A DNA stretch of 64,000 bases from Streptacidiphilus sp. P02-A3a (GTDB lineage: Bacteria > Actinomycetota > Actinomycetes > Streptomycetales > Streptomycetaceae). The stretch's first letter is position 1, and every line of letters begins with the position of its first letter. A program made the position numbers and the translations under genes. The notes under the pieces were generated by a model. That model ran no database searches, was not told the origin of the DNA, and saw only the letters and a program-made list of their open reading frames with translations. Positions 1 through 9,291 of this stretch are shown in pieces. The stretch spans positions 3,171,922 through 3,235,921 of the forward strand of contig NZ_CP048289.1 of NCBI RefSeq assembly GCF_014084105.1, given 5' to 3'.

Positions 1-1839
1 ACCGGCGGCCACCTCGGGCCGAACCTGGGCGTGGTCGAGCTGACCATCGCGCTGCACCGGGTGTTCGACTCGCCGAGGGACCGGATCCTCTTCGACACCG
101 GTCACCAGAGCTACGTGCACAAGCTGCTCACCGGCCGCCAGGACTTCAGCCGGCTCAAGTCGCGCGGCGGCCTGTCCGGCTACCCGTCGCGGGCCGAGTC
201 CGAGCACGACGTGATCGAGAACTCGCACGCCTCCACCGTCCTCGGCTACGCCGACGGCCTGGCCAAGGCCAACGAGATCCGCGGCCTGCGGGACCGGCAC
301 GTGGTGGCGGTCATCGGTGACGGCGCGCTCACCGGCGGTATGGCCTGGGAGGCGCTGAACAACATCGCCGAGGCCAAGGACCGCCCGGTGATCATCGTGG
401 TCAACGACAACGAGCGCTCGTACGCCCCCACCATCGGCGGCCTGGCCAACCACCTGGCGACGCTGCGCACCACCCAGGGCTACGAGCGCTTCCTGTCCTG
501 GGGCAAGGAGGCGCTGCAGCGGACCCCCGGCCTCGGCGGGCCGCTGTACGAGGCGCTGCACGGCGCGAAGAAGGGCTTCAAGGACACCTTCGCCCCGCAG
601 GGCATGTTCGAGGACCTCGGACTGAAGTACGTCGGCCCGATCGACGGCCACGACGAACAGGCCGTCGAGTCGGCGCTGCGCCGGGCCAGGGGCTTCGGCG
701 GCCCGGTCATCGTGCACTGCCTCACCGAGAAGGGCCGGGGCTACCGTCCCGCCGAACTCGACGAGGCCGACCACTTCCACCAGGTCGGCGCGATCGACCC
801 GGTCACCTGCGAACCGCTGACCCCGGCCGGGGGCACCTCCTGGACCTCGGTGCTCGGCAACGAACTGGTCGAGCTCGCCCGTCGGCGGCCGGAGCTGGTC
901 GCCATCACCGCCGCCATGGGCGCCCCGCTCGGCCTGACCAAGTTCGCCCGGGAGTTCCCCGACCGGTTCTTCGACGTCGGCATTGCCGAGCAGCACGCCG
1001 CGGTCAGCGCGGCCGGGATGGCCACCGGCGGGCTGCACCCGGTGTTCGTGGTCTACGCGACCTTCCTGAACCGGGCCTTCGACCAGGTGCTGATGGACGT
1101 CGCGCTGCACCGCTGCGGCGTCACCTTCGTGCTCGACCGGGCCGGGATCACCGGGACCGACGGCGCCAGCCACAACGGCATGTGGGACATGTCGATCCTG
1201 CAGGTCGTCCCCGGACTGCGGCTGGCCGCCCCGCGCGACGCCGACCAGCTCCGCGCCCAGCTCGCGGAGGCGCTGGAGGTCACCGACGCGCCGACGGTGC
1301 TGCGCTACCCGAAGGCCGTGGTCGGCCCGCCGATCCCGGCGGTGGAGCGCATCGGCGGCGTCGACGTGCTGCTGCGCACCGGCGAGCCCGACCGCGCCCC
1401 CGACCTGCTGCTGGTCGCCGTCGGCACGATGGCCCCGGCCTGCCTGGACGCCGCCGCGCTGCTCACCGCGCACGGCCTGACCGCGACCGTGGTCGACCCG
1501 CGCTGGGTCAAGCCGGTCCCGGCCGCGCTGACCGAACTGGCGGCCGGGCACCGGATGGTGGTCACCGTCGAGGACAACGGCCGGGTCGGCGGCGTCGGCG
1601 CGGCCGTCGCCCAGGCGCTGCGGGACGCCGAGGTCGACGTTCCGACGCGCGAGCTCGGCATTCCGCAGGAGTTCCTGGATCATGCCTCCCGCAGTGAGAT
1701 CCTGGACGAACTCGGCCTGACCGGCCCCGGCATCGCGGCCCTGTGCGCCGGCTTCGCCAAGGCCGCCGGGGCGGGCCGACCGGGAGGCGATCAGGCGGCA
1801 GCCGTGCACAGCGGCTTCGGAGGAGGGGAACCAGCGTGA
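1..1839 (+). CDS. dxs: 1-deoxy-D-xylulose-5-phosphate synthase, 5' end cut by window
   Basis: Thiamine-diphosphate enzyme that condenses pyruvate and glyceraldehyde 3-phosphate to DXP, the first step of the MEP isoprenoid route. The frame is open from base 1, and the segment [14 protein letters not shown] before the first possible start is conserved in DXS, so the true start lies outside the window. About 612 residues are visible. Seen: the [16 protein letters not shown] block, the TPP/metal-binding stretch [16 protein letters not shown], the [14 protein letters not shown] block, the central transketolase-like part ([11 protein letters not shown]) and the C-terminal domain. The stop overlaps the GTG start of the next gene (GTGA), so the two are translationally coupled. 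In Streptomyces a dxs followed by a class III aminotransferase closes the hopanoid cluster, which would place this copy there. That placement is inference, because the left part of the cluster is not in view. Confidence 0.95.
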   Translation, partial: TGGHLGPNLGVVELTIALHRVFDSPRDRILFDTGHQSYVHKLLTGRQDFSRLKSRGGLSGYPSRAESEHDVIENSHASTVLGYADGLAKANEIRGLRDRHVVAVIGDGALTGGMAWEALNNIAEAKDRPVIIVVNDNERSYAPTIGGLANHLATLRTTQGYERFLSWGKEALQRTPGLGGPLYEALHGAKKGFKDTFAPQGMFEDLGLKYVGPIDGHDEQAVESALRRARGFGGPVIVHCLTEKGRGYRPAELDEADHFHQVGAIDPVTCEPLTPAGGTSWTSVLGNELVELARRRPELVAITAAMGAPLGLTKFAREFPDRFFDVGIAEQHAAVSAAGMATGGLHPVFVVYATFLNRAFDQVLMDVALHRCGVTFVLDRAGITGTDGASHNGMWDMSILQVVPGLRLAAPRDADQLRAQLAEALEVTDAPTVLRYPKAVVGPPIPAVERIGGVDVLLRTGEPDRAPDLLLVAVGTMAPACLDAAALLTAHGLTATVVDPRWVKPVPAALTELAAGHRMVVTVEDNGRVGGVGAAVAQALRDAEVDVPTRELGIPQEFLDHASRSEILDELGLTGPGIAALCAGFAKAAGAGRPGGDQAAAVHSGFGGGEPA

Positions 1840-3269
1840 CCATCGACACGACCGGCACCACCGAGACGTCCGGCGGCGCCGCCGCCGGGGGCGGCTTCGA
1901 CCTGGAGGCCCTGCTCGCCGAGCGCGGCGCGGAGCGCTACCAGCTGCACAGCCAGTACCTGAACCACCAGCTGCCGCGGATGCTGCACACCATCGGCTTC
2001 GACAAGGTGTACGAGCGCGCCCAGGGGGCGTACTTCTACGACGCCGAGGGCAACGACTACCTCGACATGCTGGCCGGGTTCGGCATCTTCGCCCTCGGTC
2101 GGCACCACCCGGTGGTGCGGCAGGCGCTGCACCAGGTGATGGACCTGGAGCTGGCCGACCTCACCCGCTTCGACTGCCAGCCGCTGCCCGGGCTGCTCGC
2201 CGAGAAGCTGCTCTCGTACACCCCGCACCTGGACCGGGTGTTCTTCGGCAACAGCGGCACCGAGGCGGTCGAGACGGCGCTGAAGTTCGCCCGCTACGCC
2301 ACCGGCAAGGGCAGGATCCTCTACTGCGGCCACGCCTTCCACGGGCTGACCACCGGCTCGCTCTCGGTCAACGGCGAAGGCGGCTTCAAGGAGGGCTTCG
2401 GCCCGATGCTGCCGGACACCGCCGTCCCGCTGGGCGACCTGGCGGCGCTGGAGCGCGAGCTGAAGCGCGGCGACGTGGCCGCGCTGATCGTCGAGCCGAT
2501 CCAGGGCAAGGGCGTGCTGGCCGCGCCCCCCGGCTACCTGCGGGCCGCGCAGGAGCTGCTGCACCGGCACAAGGCACTGCTGATCGTGGACGAGGTGCAG
2601 ACCGGTATCGGCCGCACCGGCGACTTCTTCGCCTACCAGCACGAGGCGGGCGTGGAGCCCGACCTGGTCTGCGCGGCCAAGGCGCTGTCCGGTGGCTACG
2701 TCCCGGTCGGGGCGACCCTGGGCAAGGCGTGGATCTTCGAGAAGGTCTACTCCTCGATGGACCGGGTGCTGGTGCACTCGGCCAGCTTCGGCTCCAACGC
2801 CCAGGCCATGGCGGCGGGCCTGGCCACGCTGCACGTCATGGAGGACGAGCAGGTGGTGGCGAACGCCCGCCGGGTGGGCGACCTGTTCCGGGAGCGGCTG
2901 GCCGAGCTCAAGCCCAAGTACGAGATGCTGGCCGACGTGCGCGGCCGGGGGCTGATGATCGGCATCGAGTTCGGCCGCCCGCAGTCGCTGAAGCTGCGCA
3001 CCGGCTGGGCCGCGCTCCAGGCCGCCCGCAAGGGCCTGTTCGCGCAGATGGTGGTGGTGCCGCTGATGCAGCGGCACCGGATCCTCACCCAGGTCTCCGG
3101 TGACCACCTGGAGGTGATCAAGCTGATCCCGCCGCTCACCATCGGCGAGGCCGAGGTGGACCGCTTCGTGGACGCCTTCGTCGACATCATGGACGAGGCG
3201 CACAGCGGCACCGGACTGATGCGCGACTTCGGCAAGACCCTGATCAAGCAGGCGGTCGCCAACCGCTGA
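1836..3269 (+). CDS. Class III PLP-dependent aminotransferase, hopanoid-cluster type
   Basis: Fold-type I, class III (ornithine/acetylornithine-like) aminotransferase of 477 residues. The GTG at 1836 is chosen over longer frames because AGGAGGGGA lies 7 bases upstream and the start overlaps the dxs stop. Seen: the cofactor phosphate-binding segment [16 protein letters not shown], the Asp-containing [15 protein letters not shown], and the PLP lysine in [13 protein letters not shown]. In Streptomyces hopanoid clusters a gene of this type follows dxs and is thought to make the amino side chain of aminobacteriohopanetriol (HpnO-like). The substrate cannot be read from sequence. It ends facing the next gene, with a hairpin between them. 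Confidence 0.88.
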   Translation: MTIDTTGTTETSGGAAAGGGFDLEALLAERGAERYQLHSQYLNHQLPRMLHTIGFDKVYERAQGAYFYDAEGNDYLDMLAGFGIFALGRHHPVVRQALHQVMDLELADLTRFDCQPLPGLLAEKLLSYTPHLDRVFFGNSGTEAVETALKFARYATGKGRILYCGHAFHGLTTGSLSVNGEGGFKEGFGPMLPDTAVPLGDLAALERELKRGDVAALIVEPIQGKGVLAAPPGYLRAAQELLHRHKALLIVDEVQTGIGRTGDFFAYQHEAGVEPDLVCAAKALSGGYVPVGATLGKAWIFEKVYSSMDRVLVHSASFGSNAQAMAAGLATLHVMEDEQVVANARRVGDLFRERLAELKPKYEMLADVRGRGLMIGIEFGRPQSLKLRTGWAALQAARKGLFAQMVVVPLMQRHRILTQVSGDHLEVIKLIPPLTIGEAEVDRFVDAFVDIMDEAHSGTGLMRDFGKTLIKQAVANR

Positions 3270-3272
3270 CCC

Positions 3273-3314
3273 GCCGTCGGCCGACCGCCCGGAGCGCGGT
3301 CGGCCGCCGACGGC
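3273..3314. terminator. Bulged GC-rich hairpin between convergent genes
   Basis: An inverted repeat with arms GCCGTCGG-CCGACCGC and the matching right arm, carrying a 3-base bulge, fills the 49-base gap between two converging genes. It has no T-run, which is usual for actinomycete terminators. It probably serves both strands. Confidence 0.6.
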
Positions 3315-3318
3315 CGGG

Positions 3319-3693
3319 TCAGATCTCCAGGTGCTCCTCGATCCGGCGGATCTGGTGCCGGGCCAGGGCCAGGTTGGAGCGCTGCCGGTCCAGCACCAGG
3401 TAGATGAAGATCCCCTTGCTGGTGTGGTGGGTCAGCGGTCGGATCAGGTGGTACTGGCTGGTGAGGCTGATCAGGATGTCCTCGATGGTCTCGTTGTGGA
3501 GGTTGAGCATCTCCAGGGTCCGCATCTTGGCGCGGACCACGTCGGTGTTCCCGGCGGCGGCGACGTTGAGGTCCAGCTCGTTGGTGGCGCCCAGGGTGCC
3601 CAGGGCCAGGCCGCTGCTGTAGTCCACCAGGGCGACCCCGAGCGCCCCCTCGATCGCCATCGTCTCCTTGAGCGCAGTCTCCAGGTTTGCCAT
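3319..3693 (-). CDS. Roadblock/LC7-like small protein
   Basis: Cytoplasmic protein of 124 residues. The ATG at 3693 is preceded by GAGAGGACG, and the longer frame upstream has no ribosome site. The pattern of an N-terminal helix, then strands with VALVDYSSGLALGTLG, a central helix (VRAKMRTLEMLNL) and a strand pair (YHLIRPLTHH, GIFIYLVLDR) fits the roadblock/longin-like fold used by bacterial MglB-like and LC7-type proteins. In Streptomyces a protein of this sort sits next to the dxs/aminotransferase end of the hopanoid cluster. No enzymatic motif is seen and its partner is unknown; a small GTPase partner is not present nearby. Confidence 0.6.
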   Translation of the reverse strand: MANLETALKETMAIEGALGVALVDYSSGLALGTLGATNELDLNVAAAGNTDVVRAKMRTLEMLNLHNETIEDILISLTSQYHLIRPLTHHTSKGIFIYLVLDRQRSNLALARHQIRRIEEHLEI

Positions 3694-4108
3694 GCGGGCG
3701 TCCTCTCGAACCGGATCCGGCAGCGGGCGCCCAACGCGACCGCGGCAGTGCTGCCGACAGTAGGTTCCGGGGACGGCACGGCAGTCCACTTGCGCCGAAG
3801 TGATCAATGCGTGACTGTGGGCTATTGTCACGTGATCAAAATTGACTGCTTGATGATCGAAGCATGGCCGGGGGAGTGCCGGTCGCAGGATGAGAGCCGC
3901 CTTATAGCGGCGTCAACGATCGTCGGGCAATGCCGCCGGTACCGGTACCGGGGGGTTTCCCATGGTCGTTTGCGGGTAACCGGCTTCGCAATCGCGGGCA
4001 ACGGCGCGGTGCGGGGGCGGGATCCAGCCTCCCGGGCGACCGGCAGCGGGATTCGGCCGACGTCGGCGGACGAGATGATCTGCTTTCAAACGTGAGGAAG
4101 GTTACAGC
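3694..4108. other. Gene-free 415-base interval
   Basis: Holds the promoter side of the roadblock-like gene and the 3' end of the PAP2 gene. Bases 3800-3870 are unusually A/T-rich for this window and contain TGTCACGTGATCA with a CACGTG core, followed by TGATGATCG. These are plausible regulator or promoter sites for the minus-strand gene. No convincing small gene was found. Confidence 0.5.
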
Positions 4109-5134
4109 TCAGCCGATGAGCCTGGGGCCCTTGTTCGCGGGCCTTCCGGCGGCTCCCCGGGCGGCCCGCGGCAGCGCGGTCGCCCCGCCGACGGACGCGC
4201 TCCGGGTCGCGCCGGAGGCGCTCGCCGGGCTCGGGATCGGCAGCGCCGGGCCCTTCGCGGAAACCGTCGCCGAGCCCTTCGCCGAGCCCTTCGACGGGCC
4301 CGTCACGGAACCCTTCGCGGGGGTCCGCTGCCCGCTGTGCCCGGGGGCCCAGGCCGGGTCGGTGCCCTTGCGGAACCACCCGAACGGGCCCAGCCGCAGC
4401 GCCCAGGCGGCGCGCAGCCGGGCGTCCGCGCTCTCGATCACCGGCTCGAACAGCGGCAGCCCCAGCAGTACCAGCGCCCCGGCCGCCCAGCCCGCCAGCA
4501 CGTCGCTGACCCAGTGCGTGCCCAGGTAGAGGGTGGTCAGCCCGACGCTGATGCCCATGAAACCCGCGAGGAAGGCGCCCAGGCGGCGGTGCCCGACGGC
4601 GCAGTACGCGACGATTCCCCAGGTCACGACCGCGTTCGCGGTGTGGCCGGAGGGGAATATGCCGCCGCCGAGGAAGAGTTCGTTGGAGCCCGCGACGTGT
4701 GCGTAGTGCGGGCCGAGCCGTCCCATGCCGATCTTGACCGCGCCCACCGACATGTTCAGCAGGACCAGCGCCACGCCCATCACCAGCAGCGGACGCCAGC
4801 TGCGCAGCCGCAGGCAGCGCCAGGCCAGCCAGACCCCGACCACGATCGAGGAGGGGCCGCGCTGGCCCGCGATCACGTAGACGTTCAGGAACTGCTCGAA
4901 GGCCGGCCAGTGCTCGTACGGCTTGAACATCATCACCCACCAGTCGAGCGCGACCAGTCGGGAGCTGGTGAGGACGGCCAGGACCACCGCGAGATAGAAG
5001 GCCGCCGTCGAGGCGATGAGGAGCTTGTGGACGCGGCTGAGCGGTGGCCAGCGGAGGTCCGCCTCGCTCGGCCACTTCGTCCCTGTCGTCTGCGGACGCT
5101 CTAGTAGGGCGACCTCATTCCTCTGGTTACGCAC
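4109..5134 (-). CDS. PAP2-superfamily membrane phosphatase
   Basis: Integral membrane lipid phosphatase-like protein of 341 residues with about six hydrophobic spans. The three PAP2 signature pieces are present but slightly relaxed: KIGMGRLGP for KxxxxxxRP, PSGH (in GGGIFPSGHTANAV), and LGTHWVSDVLAG for the SRxxxxxHxxxD block. The last retains the catalytic His and Asp but lacks the usual SR pair. The C-terminal 100 residues are a low-complexity Ser/Lys/Gly tail (KGSAKGSATVSAKG), likely cytoplasmic and disordered. Likely substrates are phosphatidate-type or polyprenyl pyrophosphate lipids; the sequence does not say which. It stands alone between two gene-free intervals. Confidence 0.8.
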   Translation of the reverse strand: MRNQRNEVALLERPQTTGTKWPSEADLRWPPLSRVHKLLIASTAAFYLAVVLAVLTSSRLVALDWWVMMFKPYEHWPAFEQFLNVYVIAGQRGPSSIVVGVWLAWRCLRLRSWRPLLVMGVALVLLNMSVGAVKIGMGRLGPHYAHVAGSNELFLGGGIFPSGHTANAVVTWGIVAYCAVGHRRLGAFLAGFMGISVGLTTLYLGTHWVSDVLAGWAAGALVLLGLPLFEPVIESADARLRAAWALRLGPFGWFRKGTDPAWAPGHSGQRTPAKGSVTGPSKGSAKGSATVSAKGPALPIPSPASASGATRSASVGGATALPRAARGAAGRPANKGPRLIG

Positions 5135-5494
5135 CCCTTCGACGTTACAGGGTGGCCCCGATGGGGCCGGTACTCAGGATGCATTCGTAATGACGATGTG
5201 ACCTGGCTGATTGTAAGTTCGATATAAGTACTGTTCATGCCTCCCGGGTCGGTTTGTAATTGCGTCGGATCTGTGTAGGCGGATGTCCCCATCGGGTCCG
5301 GGCAGGCCCCTGGCTGGCCGTATTGCGGGTACTTGTCATGGCTTGCCCGAATCCGACGTGGGGTAAGAATTCCATGAGAGCTGTCCGTCGGAGGATTATT
5401 CGAATATCCCGTCGAGTGGCCCCCGAATCGGCTGGTCAATAACCGGCCGACCATTGCACACTTGCAGGAGTATTCAATTACCCGTATAAACGGC
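5135..5494. other. Gene-free 360-base interval with A/T-rich segments
   Basis: The upstream region of the PAP2 gene, facing the 3' end of the SDR gene. Several A/T-rich blocks stand out against the local composition (around 5210-5235, 5365-5375 and 5395-5412), as expected for promoters. The longest reading frames here have no ribosome site and no recognisable product. No terminator of clear strength was seen. Confidence 0.45.
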
Positions 5495-6271
5495 TCAGCC
5501 GATCCCGCTGTTGAGCGTCACTCCGCCGTCAAGTACCAGTGTCTGTCCGGTGATCCAGGACGCCTCGTCCGAGAGCAGGAAGGCCACCGCCGAACCGACG
5601 TCCTCCGGCACGCCCAGCCGCTTCAGCGGGTAGGCCTGGGCGACCTGCTCCTCGTGCCCGGCGAACAGCGCCTCGGCGAACTTCGTCCGGACCACCGCCG
5701 GAGCCACCGCGTTCACCCGCACCGAGGGCGCGAGCTCGTACGCCAGCTGCTGGGTCAGCTGGATCAGCGCCGCCTTGCTCGCCCCGTACATGCCGATCCC
5801 CGGCGCCGGGCCGAGCCCGCCCACCGAGGAGACGTTGACGATCACCCCGCCGTGCTCGGCCAGCGCCGCCCGGTGCACCAGCTGCACCCAGCCCAGCGTG
5901 GAGACCAGGTTGATGTCGAGGATCTTGCGGGCCGTCGACAGGTCCAGCTCCAGCATCGAGCCGAACACCGGGTTCGTCCCGACGTTGTTCACCAGCGCGT
6001 CGATCCGGCCGAAGTGCTCCAGCGCGCGCTCCACCGTCTCCGCCCGGTGCGCCTCGTCGTGGCTCTTCCCGGCGACGCCCAGCGCCGACTCCGCGCCGAG
6101 CTGCTTCACCGCCTGCTCCAGGCTCGCCTGGTCCCGGCCGGTGATCACCACCCGCTCGCCCCGGGCGACCAGCGCCCGCGCCACGGCCAGACCGATGCCC
6201 CGGCTCGCGCCGGTCACCAGCGTGACCTTCGCGGCGGCCGGGTCCGGTGCTCCACTGTCCTGTTGGGTCAT
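5495..6271 (-). CDS. Short-chain dehydrogenase/reductase (FabG-like)
   Basis: Classical SDR of 258 residues that oxidises or reduces a hydroxy/keto group with NAD(P). Seen: the cofactor loop TGASRGIG near residue 20, the NNVG motif (an N-N-x-G variant of NNAG), the catalytic Ser in VNVSSVGG, and the YGASK catalytic Tyr/Lys. The C-terminus ends in the usual ITGQTLVLDGG. Its start overlaps the stop of the upstream acyl-CoA dehydrogenase by four bases (ATGA), so it is the third gene of a coupled ACAD-ACAD-SDR operon. A 3-hydroxyacyl-CoA or related beta-oxidation substrate is likely; specificity is inferred from context only. Confidence 0.87.
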   Translation of the reverse strand: MTQQDSGAPDPAAAKVTLVTGASRGIGLAVARALVARGERVVITGRDQASLEQAVKQLGAESALGVAGKSHDEAHRAETVERALEHFGRIDALVNNVGTNPVFGSMLELDLSTARKILDINLVSTLGWVQLVHRAALAEHGGVIVNVSSVGGLGPAPGIGMYGASKAALIQLTQQLAYELAPSVRVNAVAPAVVRTKFAEALFAGHEEQVAQAYPLKRLGVPEDVGSAVAFLLSDEASWITGQTLVLDGGVTLNSGIG

Positions 6272-7455
6272 GCCTGCTGCTCCTGTACGGGGTAGGGAAG
6301 GTCGACCAGACCGGCCAGTCGGGCCCGGTGCCGGTCCGCGGTGCCGAGCGCGATCGACGCGCTCTTGGCCCGCTTGAGGTAGAGGTGTGCGGGGTGCTCC
6401 CAGGTGAAGCCGATGCCGCCGTGCAGCTGCACCGCCTCCTCGGCGGCGGTCACCGCCACCTGCGAGGCGAAGGCCTGCGCCACCGAGGCCGCGACCGGGG
6501 CGTCCGGGGAGCCGGTGGCCACCGTGTCCGCCGCGTAGCGGGCGACCGCCCGCAGCTGGGTGACCGCCACCCAGAGGTCCGCCAGCCGGTGCTTGACCGC
6601 CTGGAACGAACCCACCGGGCGGCCGAACTGGTGCCGGGTCCGCACATAGCCGAGGGTGGTCTCCAGGGCCCACTCGGCGACGCCCAGCTGCTCCGCCGCG
6701 AGCAGCGCCGCACCGGTGGTCAGCGCGGCGTCCAGGGCCGCGAGCGCGTCCGGTCCCCGCGCCAGCAGCCGCCCGGGCACGCCGTCGAACCGCAGGTCGG
6801 CCAGCGGCCGGGTCATGTCCAGCGACACCAGCGGATCGACCGCCGCGCCCCGCACCGCCCACAGCCCGGGGGAGCCCTCGGCGGTCAGCGCCGGGACCAG
6901 CAGCACGTCGGCGGTCAGCGCGTCGGCGACCCGGCCGACGGCGCCGCGCAGCAGCCCGTCCCCGGTCGCGGTCACGCCGACCGGGAAGGCCGCGCCGGGG
7001 GCGGTGGCGAAGGGCACCGCCAGGGCCGCCACCCGCTCGCCGGAGGCCACCCCCGGCAGCAGCTCGGTGTCGCCGACGGCCAGCAGCGCGGCCGTGGCCA
7101 GCACGCAGCTGCCGAGGTACGGGACGGCCGCGGTGGCCCGGCCCAGCTCCTCCAGCACCACGGCGGTCTCCCGCCAGCCCGCGCCCGCGCCGCCGAGGTG
7201 CTCGGGCACGGCCAGCCCGGTCACCCCCAGCTCGGCGCCAAGCGCCCGCCACAGGCCGGTGTCCACCGGCTCCGCGCTCTCGGTCCTGGCCAGCACCGCC
7301 GACTGCGGCGAGCGGGCGGCGACCAGTGCCCGGACGTTCGCCCGCAGCTCCTGCTCGACCTCGGAGTACCCCAGGTCGGGCGGCTGCCGCTGCCCGGTTC
7401 CGCCCGGGCCTCGCCCTGTGCTCATCGGGACATCGCTCATCGGGACATCGCTCAT
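6268..7455 (-). CDS. Acyl-CoA dehydrogenase family protein, probable non-catalytic partner subunit
   Basis: FAD-dependent acyl-CoA dehydrogenase-fold protein of 395 residues. Three in-frame ATGs lie within a short tandem repeat (MSDVPMSDVPMS). The first, at 7455, is chosen because it overlaps the upstream stop (ATGA) and has GGAAGGA upstream. Seen: an N-terminal helical domain (LGVTGLAVPEHLGGAGAG), a beta middle domain and the C-terminal helical domain with HQFGRPVGSFQAVKHRLAD and LHGGIGFTWEHPAHLYLKRA. The Glu-Gly-Thr catalytic loop common in this family is absent here, whereas the neighbour retains IEGGTSEI. Pairs of this kind form alpha2-beta2 enzymes in mycobacterial sterol catabolism (FadE28/FadE29, ChsE types), so a heteromer is inferred. 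Confidence 0.87.
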   Translation of the reverse strand: MSDVPMSDVPMSTGRGPGGTGQRQPPDLGYSEVEQELRANVRALVAARSPQSAVLARTESAEPVDTGLWRALGAELGVTGLAVPEHLGGAGAGWRETAVVLEELGRATAAVPYLGSCVLATAALLAVGDTELLPGVASGERVAALAVPFATAPGAAFPVGVTATGDGLLRGAVGRVADALTADVLLVPALTAEGSPGLWAVRGAAVDPLVSLDMTRPLADLRFDGVPGRLLARGPDALAALDAALTTGAALLAAEQLGVAEWALETTLGYVRTRHQFGRPVGSFQAVKHRLADLWVAVTQLRAVARYAADTVATGSPDAPVAASVAQAFASQVAVTAAEEAVQLHGGIGFTWEHPAHLYLKRAKSASIALGTADRHRARLAGLVDLPYPVQEQQA

Positions 7456-8663
7456 CGGGGCAGGTCCTTCCACGCGACGTCCTTGTCGACCCGGATCTCC
7501 TGGGGCAGCCCGAGCACCCGCTCGGCGATGATGCCGCGCAGGATCTCCGAGGTGCCGCCCTCGATCGAGTTGCCCTTGGCCCGCAGGTAGCGGTAACCGG
7601 GGGTGCCCTGGAGCATCGACGGCGACGCCGGGCGGCGGAACGTCCAGTCGTCGTAGAGCAGCCCCTCCTCACCCAGCAGCTCCAGCTCCAGGCCGGAGAT
7701 CTGCTGGTTCAGCCGGGCGAAGGCGAGCTTGGCGGCCGAGCCCTCGGGGCCCGGCTGCCCGGCGGCCAGCTGCTGCCGCAGCCGCTCCCCGGTCAGCCGC
7801 GCGGCCTCGGCGTCCACCCACAGCCGCAGCAGCGCGTCGTGCAGGCCGGGGGTGCGCAGCTCCGGCCGCTCCCGCCAGGTCCCGGCGAGCAGGCCGATCA
7901 GCCCGCCCTCGCGCGGCTCGGCGTGGCCGCCGATGGCGACCCGCTCGTTCATCAGCGTGGTGGTGGCCACCCGCCAGCCGTCGCCGACCGCACCCAGTCG
8001 GTGGGCGTCGGGGATGCGCACCCCGGTCAGGAAGACCTCGTTGAACTCGGCCTCGCCGGTGGCCTGGCGCAGCGGCCTGACCTCCACTCCGGGCGCGGTC
8101 ATGTCGCAGATGAAGTAGGTCATGCCCCGGTGCTTGGGCACGTTCGGGTCGGTGCGGGTGACCAGGATCGCCCACTGCGCCTCGTGCGCCAGCGAGGTCC
8201 ACACCTTCTGTCCGTCGACGACCCAGTGGTCGCCGTCGCGGACCGCGCGGGTGGCGAGCGCGGCGAGGTCGGATCCGGCGCCGGGCTCGCTGAACAGCTG
8301 GCACCACACCTCCTCGCCGGTCCACAGCGGGCGCAGGAAGCGGCGGCGGATCTCCTCGTCGCCGAAGGCGAGCAGGGTCGGCGCGGCCATGCCGAGGCCG
8401 ATGCCGTGGCGTCCGGAGTCCAGCACCGGGGCTCCGGCGGCGGTGAACTCGTCGTTGACCAGCTGTTGCAGCGCGCGTGGCGCGCCGAGGCCGCCGGAGC
8501 CGACCGGGAAGTGGATCCAGGCGAGTCCGGCGTCGTAGCGCGCGCCGAGGAACTCGGCGGCGGGGGTGTGCGCCGGGTCGTGTGCGGCCAGCAACCGCTG
8601 GACGGCCGCACGCAGGTACTCCGGGGTGCCGGTGGGAGTTCCGGCGGGTGGTGCCGTGCTCAT
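7452..8663 (-). CDS. Acyl-CoA dehydrogenase, catalytic-type subunit
   Basis: Acyl-CoA dehydrogenase of 403 residues and the first gene of the operon. Seen: the FAD/substrate segment WCQLFSEPGAGSDLAALATRA, the middle-domain VVDGQKVWTSLAHEAQWAILVTRT, and a C-terminal IEGGTSEILRGIIAERVLG loop that carries the usual catalytic Glu. It introduces the alpha,beta double bond into an acyl-CoA and passes electrons to an electron-transfer flavoprotein encoded elsewhere. It is coupled by ATGA to the next ACAD, and the pair probably works as one enzyme. The chain substrate is unknown. Confidence 0.9.
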   Translation of the reverse strand: MSTAPPAGTPTGTPEYLRAAVQRLLAAHDPAHTPAAEFLGARYDAGLAWIHFPVGSGGLGAPRALQQLVNDEFTAAGAPVLDSGRHGIGLGMAAPTLLAFGDEEIRRRFLRPLWTGEEVWCQLFSEPGAGSDLAALATRAVRDGDHWVVDGQKVWTSLAHEAQWAILVTRTDPNVPKHRGMTYFICDMTAPGVEVRPLRQATGEAEFNEVFLTGVRIPDAHRLGAVGDGWRVATTTLMNERVAIGGHAEPREGGLIGLLAGTWRERPELRTPGLHDALLRLWVDAEAARLTGERLRQQLAAGQPGPEGSAAKLAFARLNQQISGLELELLGEEGLLYDDWTFRRPASPSMLQGTPGYRYLRAKGNSIEGGTSEILRGIIAERVLGLPQEIRVDKDVAWKDLPR

Positions 8664-8824
8664 CCGATGCCCTCTCGACGGTGAGATGGGGGCGAGCAGG
8701 CGCGGGTCTTCGGGCGGCCCGGTGCTCGCCCGCCCGATGATCGCACGCGCGGGCTACTGGGCGGTAGGGGTTGCCGGGCCGGGCCGGTGAGCAGGCGCTT
8801 TCGAGGCGCGACGGGGGCGTGCGG

Positions 8825-9208
8825 TCAGCGCTCGGGGCGCCCGTGGAGCCGCTCCAGGTCGCGCCGGTCGCGCTTGGTGGGGCGTCCCGCGCCCCGGTCG
8901 CGCAGGCCCACCAGGACGCTCTCCTCGCGCGGCGGGGGCGGCGGGCTGTTGTCGACGAAGCACTCCGCCGCGACGACGGCGCCGACCCGCTTCCGGACCA
9001 GCCGGGTGACCACGACGATCCGCTCGCGCCCGGCCTCGCGCAGCCGGACCTCGTCCCCCGGGCGTACCGAGGTGGCGGGCTTGACCCGGTCGCCGTTCAC
9101 CCGCACATGCCCGCCCCGGCAGGCGGCAGCGGCCAGGGCGCGGGTCTTGGTCAGCCGTACCGACCAGATCCAGGCGTCGACCCGTACGCTCGTCTCGTCC
9201 TCAGCCAT
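8825..9208 (-). CDS. S4-domain RNA-binding protein, Hsp15-like
   Basis: Protein of 127 residues with an N-terminal S4 RNA-binding domain (VRVDAWIWSVRLTKTRALA, then GGHVRVNGDRVKPATSVRPGDEVRL). This is the layout of the Hsp15/HslR family, which recognises 50S subunits carrying stalled nascent chains. The C-terminal half has a proline run followed by a basic tail (RPTKRDRRDLERLHGRPER) typical of the actinomycete version. It is monocistronic as far as seen. Family assignment is firm; the function in this organism is by homology only. Confidence 0.87.
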   Translation of the reverse strand: MAEDETSVRVDAWIWSVRLTKTRALAAAACRGGHVRVNGDRVKPATSVRPGDEVRLREAGRERIVVVTRLVRKRVGAVVAAECFVDNSPPPPPREESVLVGLRDRGAGRPTKRDRRDLERLHGRPER

Positions 9209-9246
9209 GGACCGACCCTAACGCCCGAACCGGCGGAGCCGGGACT

Positions 9247-9283
9247 CCGCTGCCCCCGCCGGACCGGCCGACGGGGGCAGCGG
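9247..9283 (-). terminator. Hairpin downstream of the minus-strand chitinase
   Basis: A perfect 12-base inverted repeat (CCGCTGCCCCCG / CGGGGGCAGCGG) lies 9 bases past the stop of the minus-strand GH18 gene. No T-run follows. Confidence 0.7.
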
Positions 9284-9291
9284 TGGGTGGG

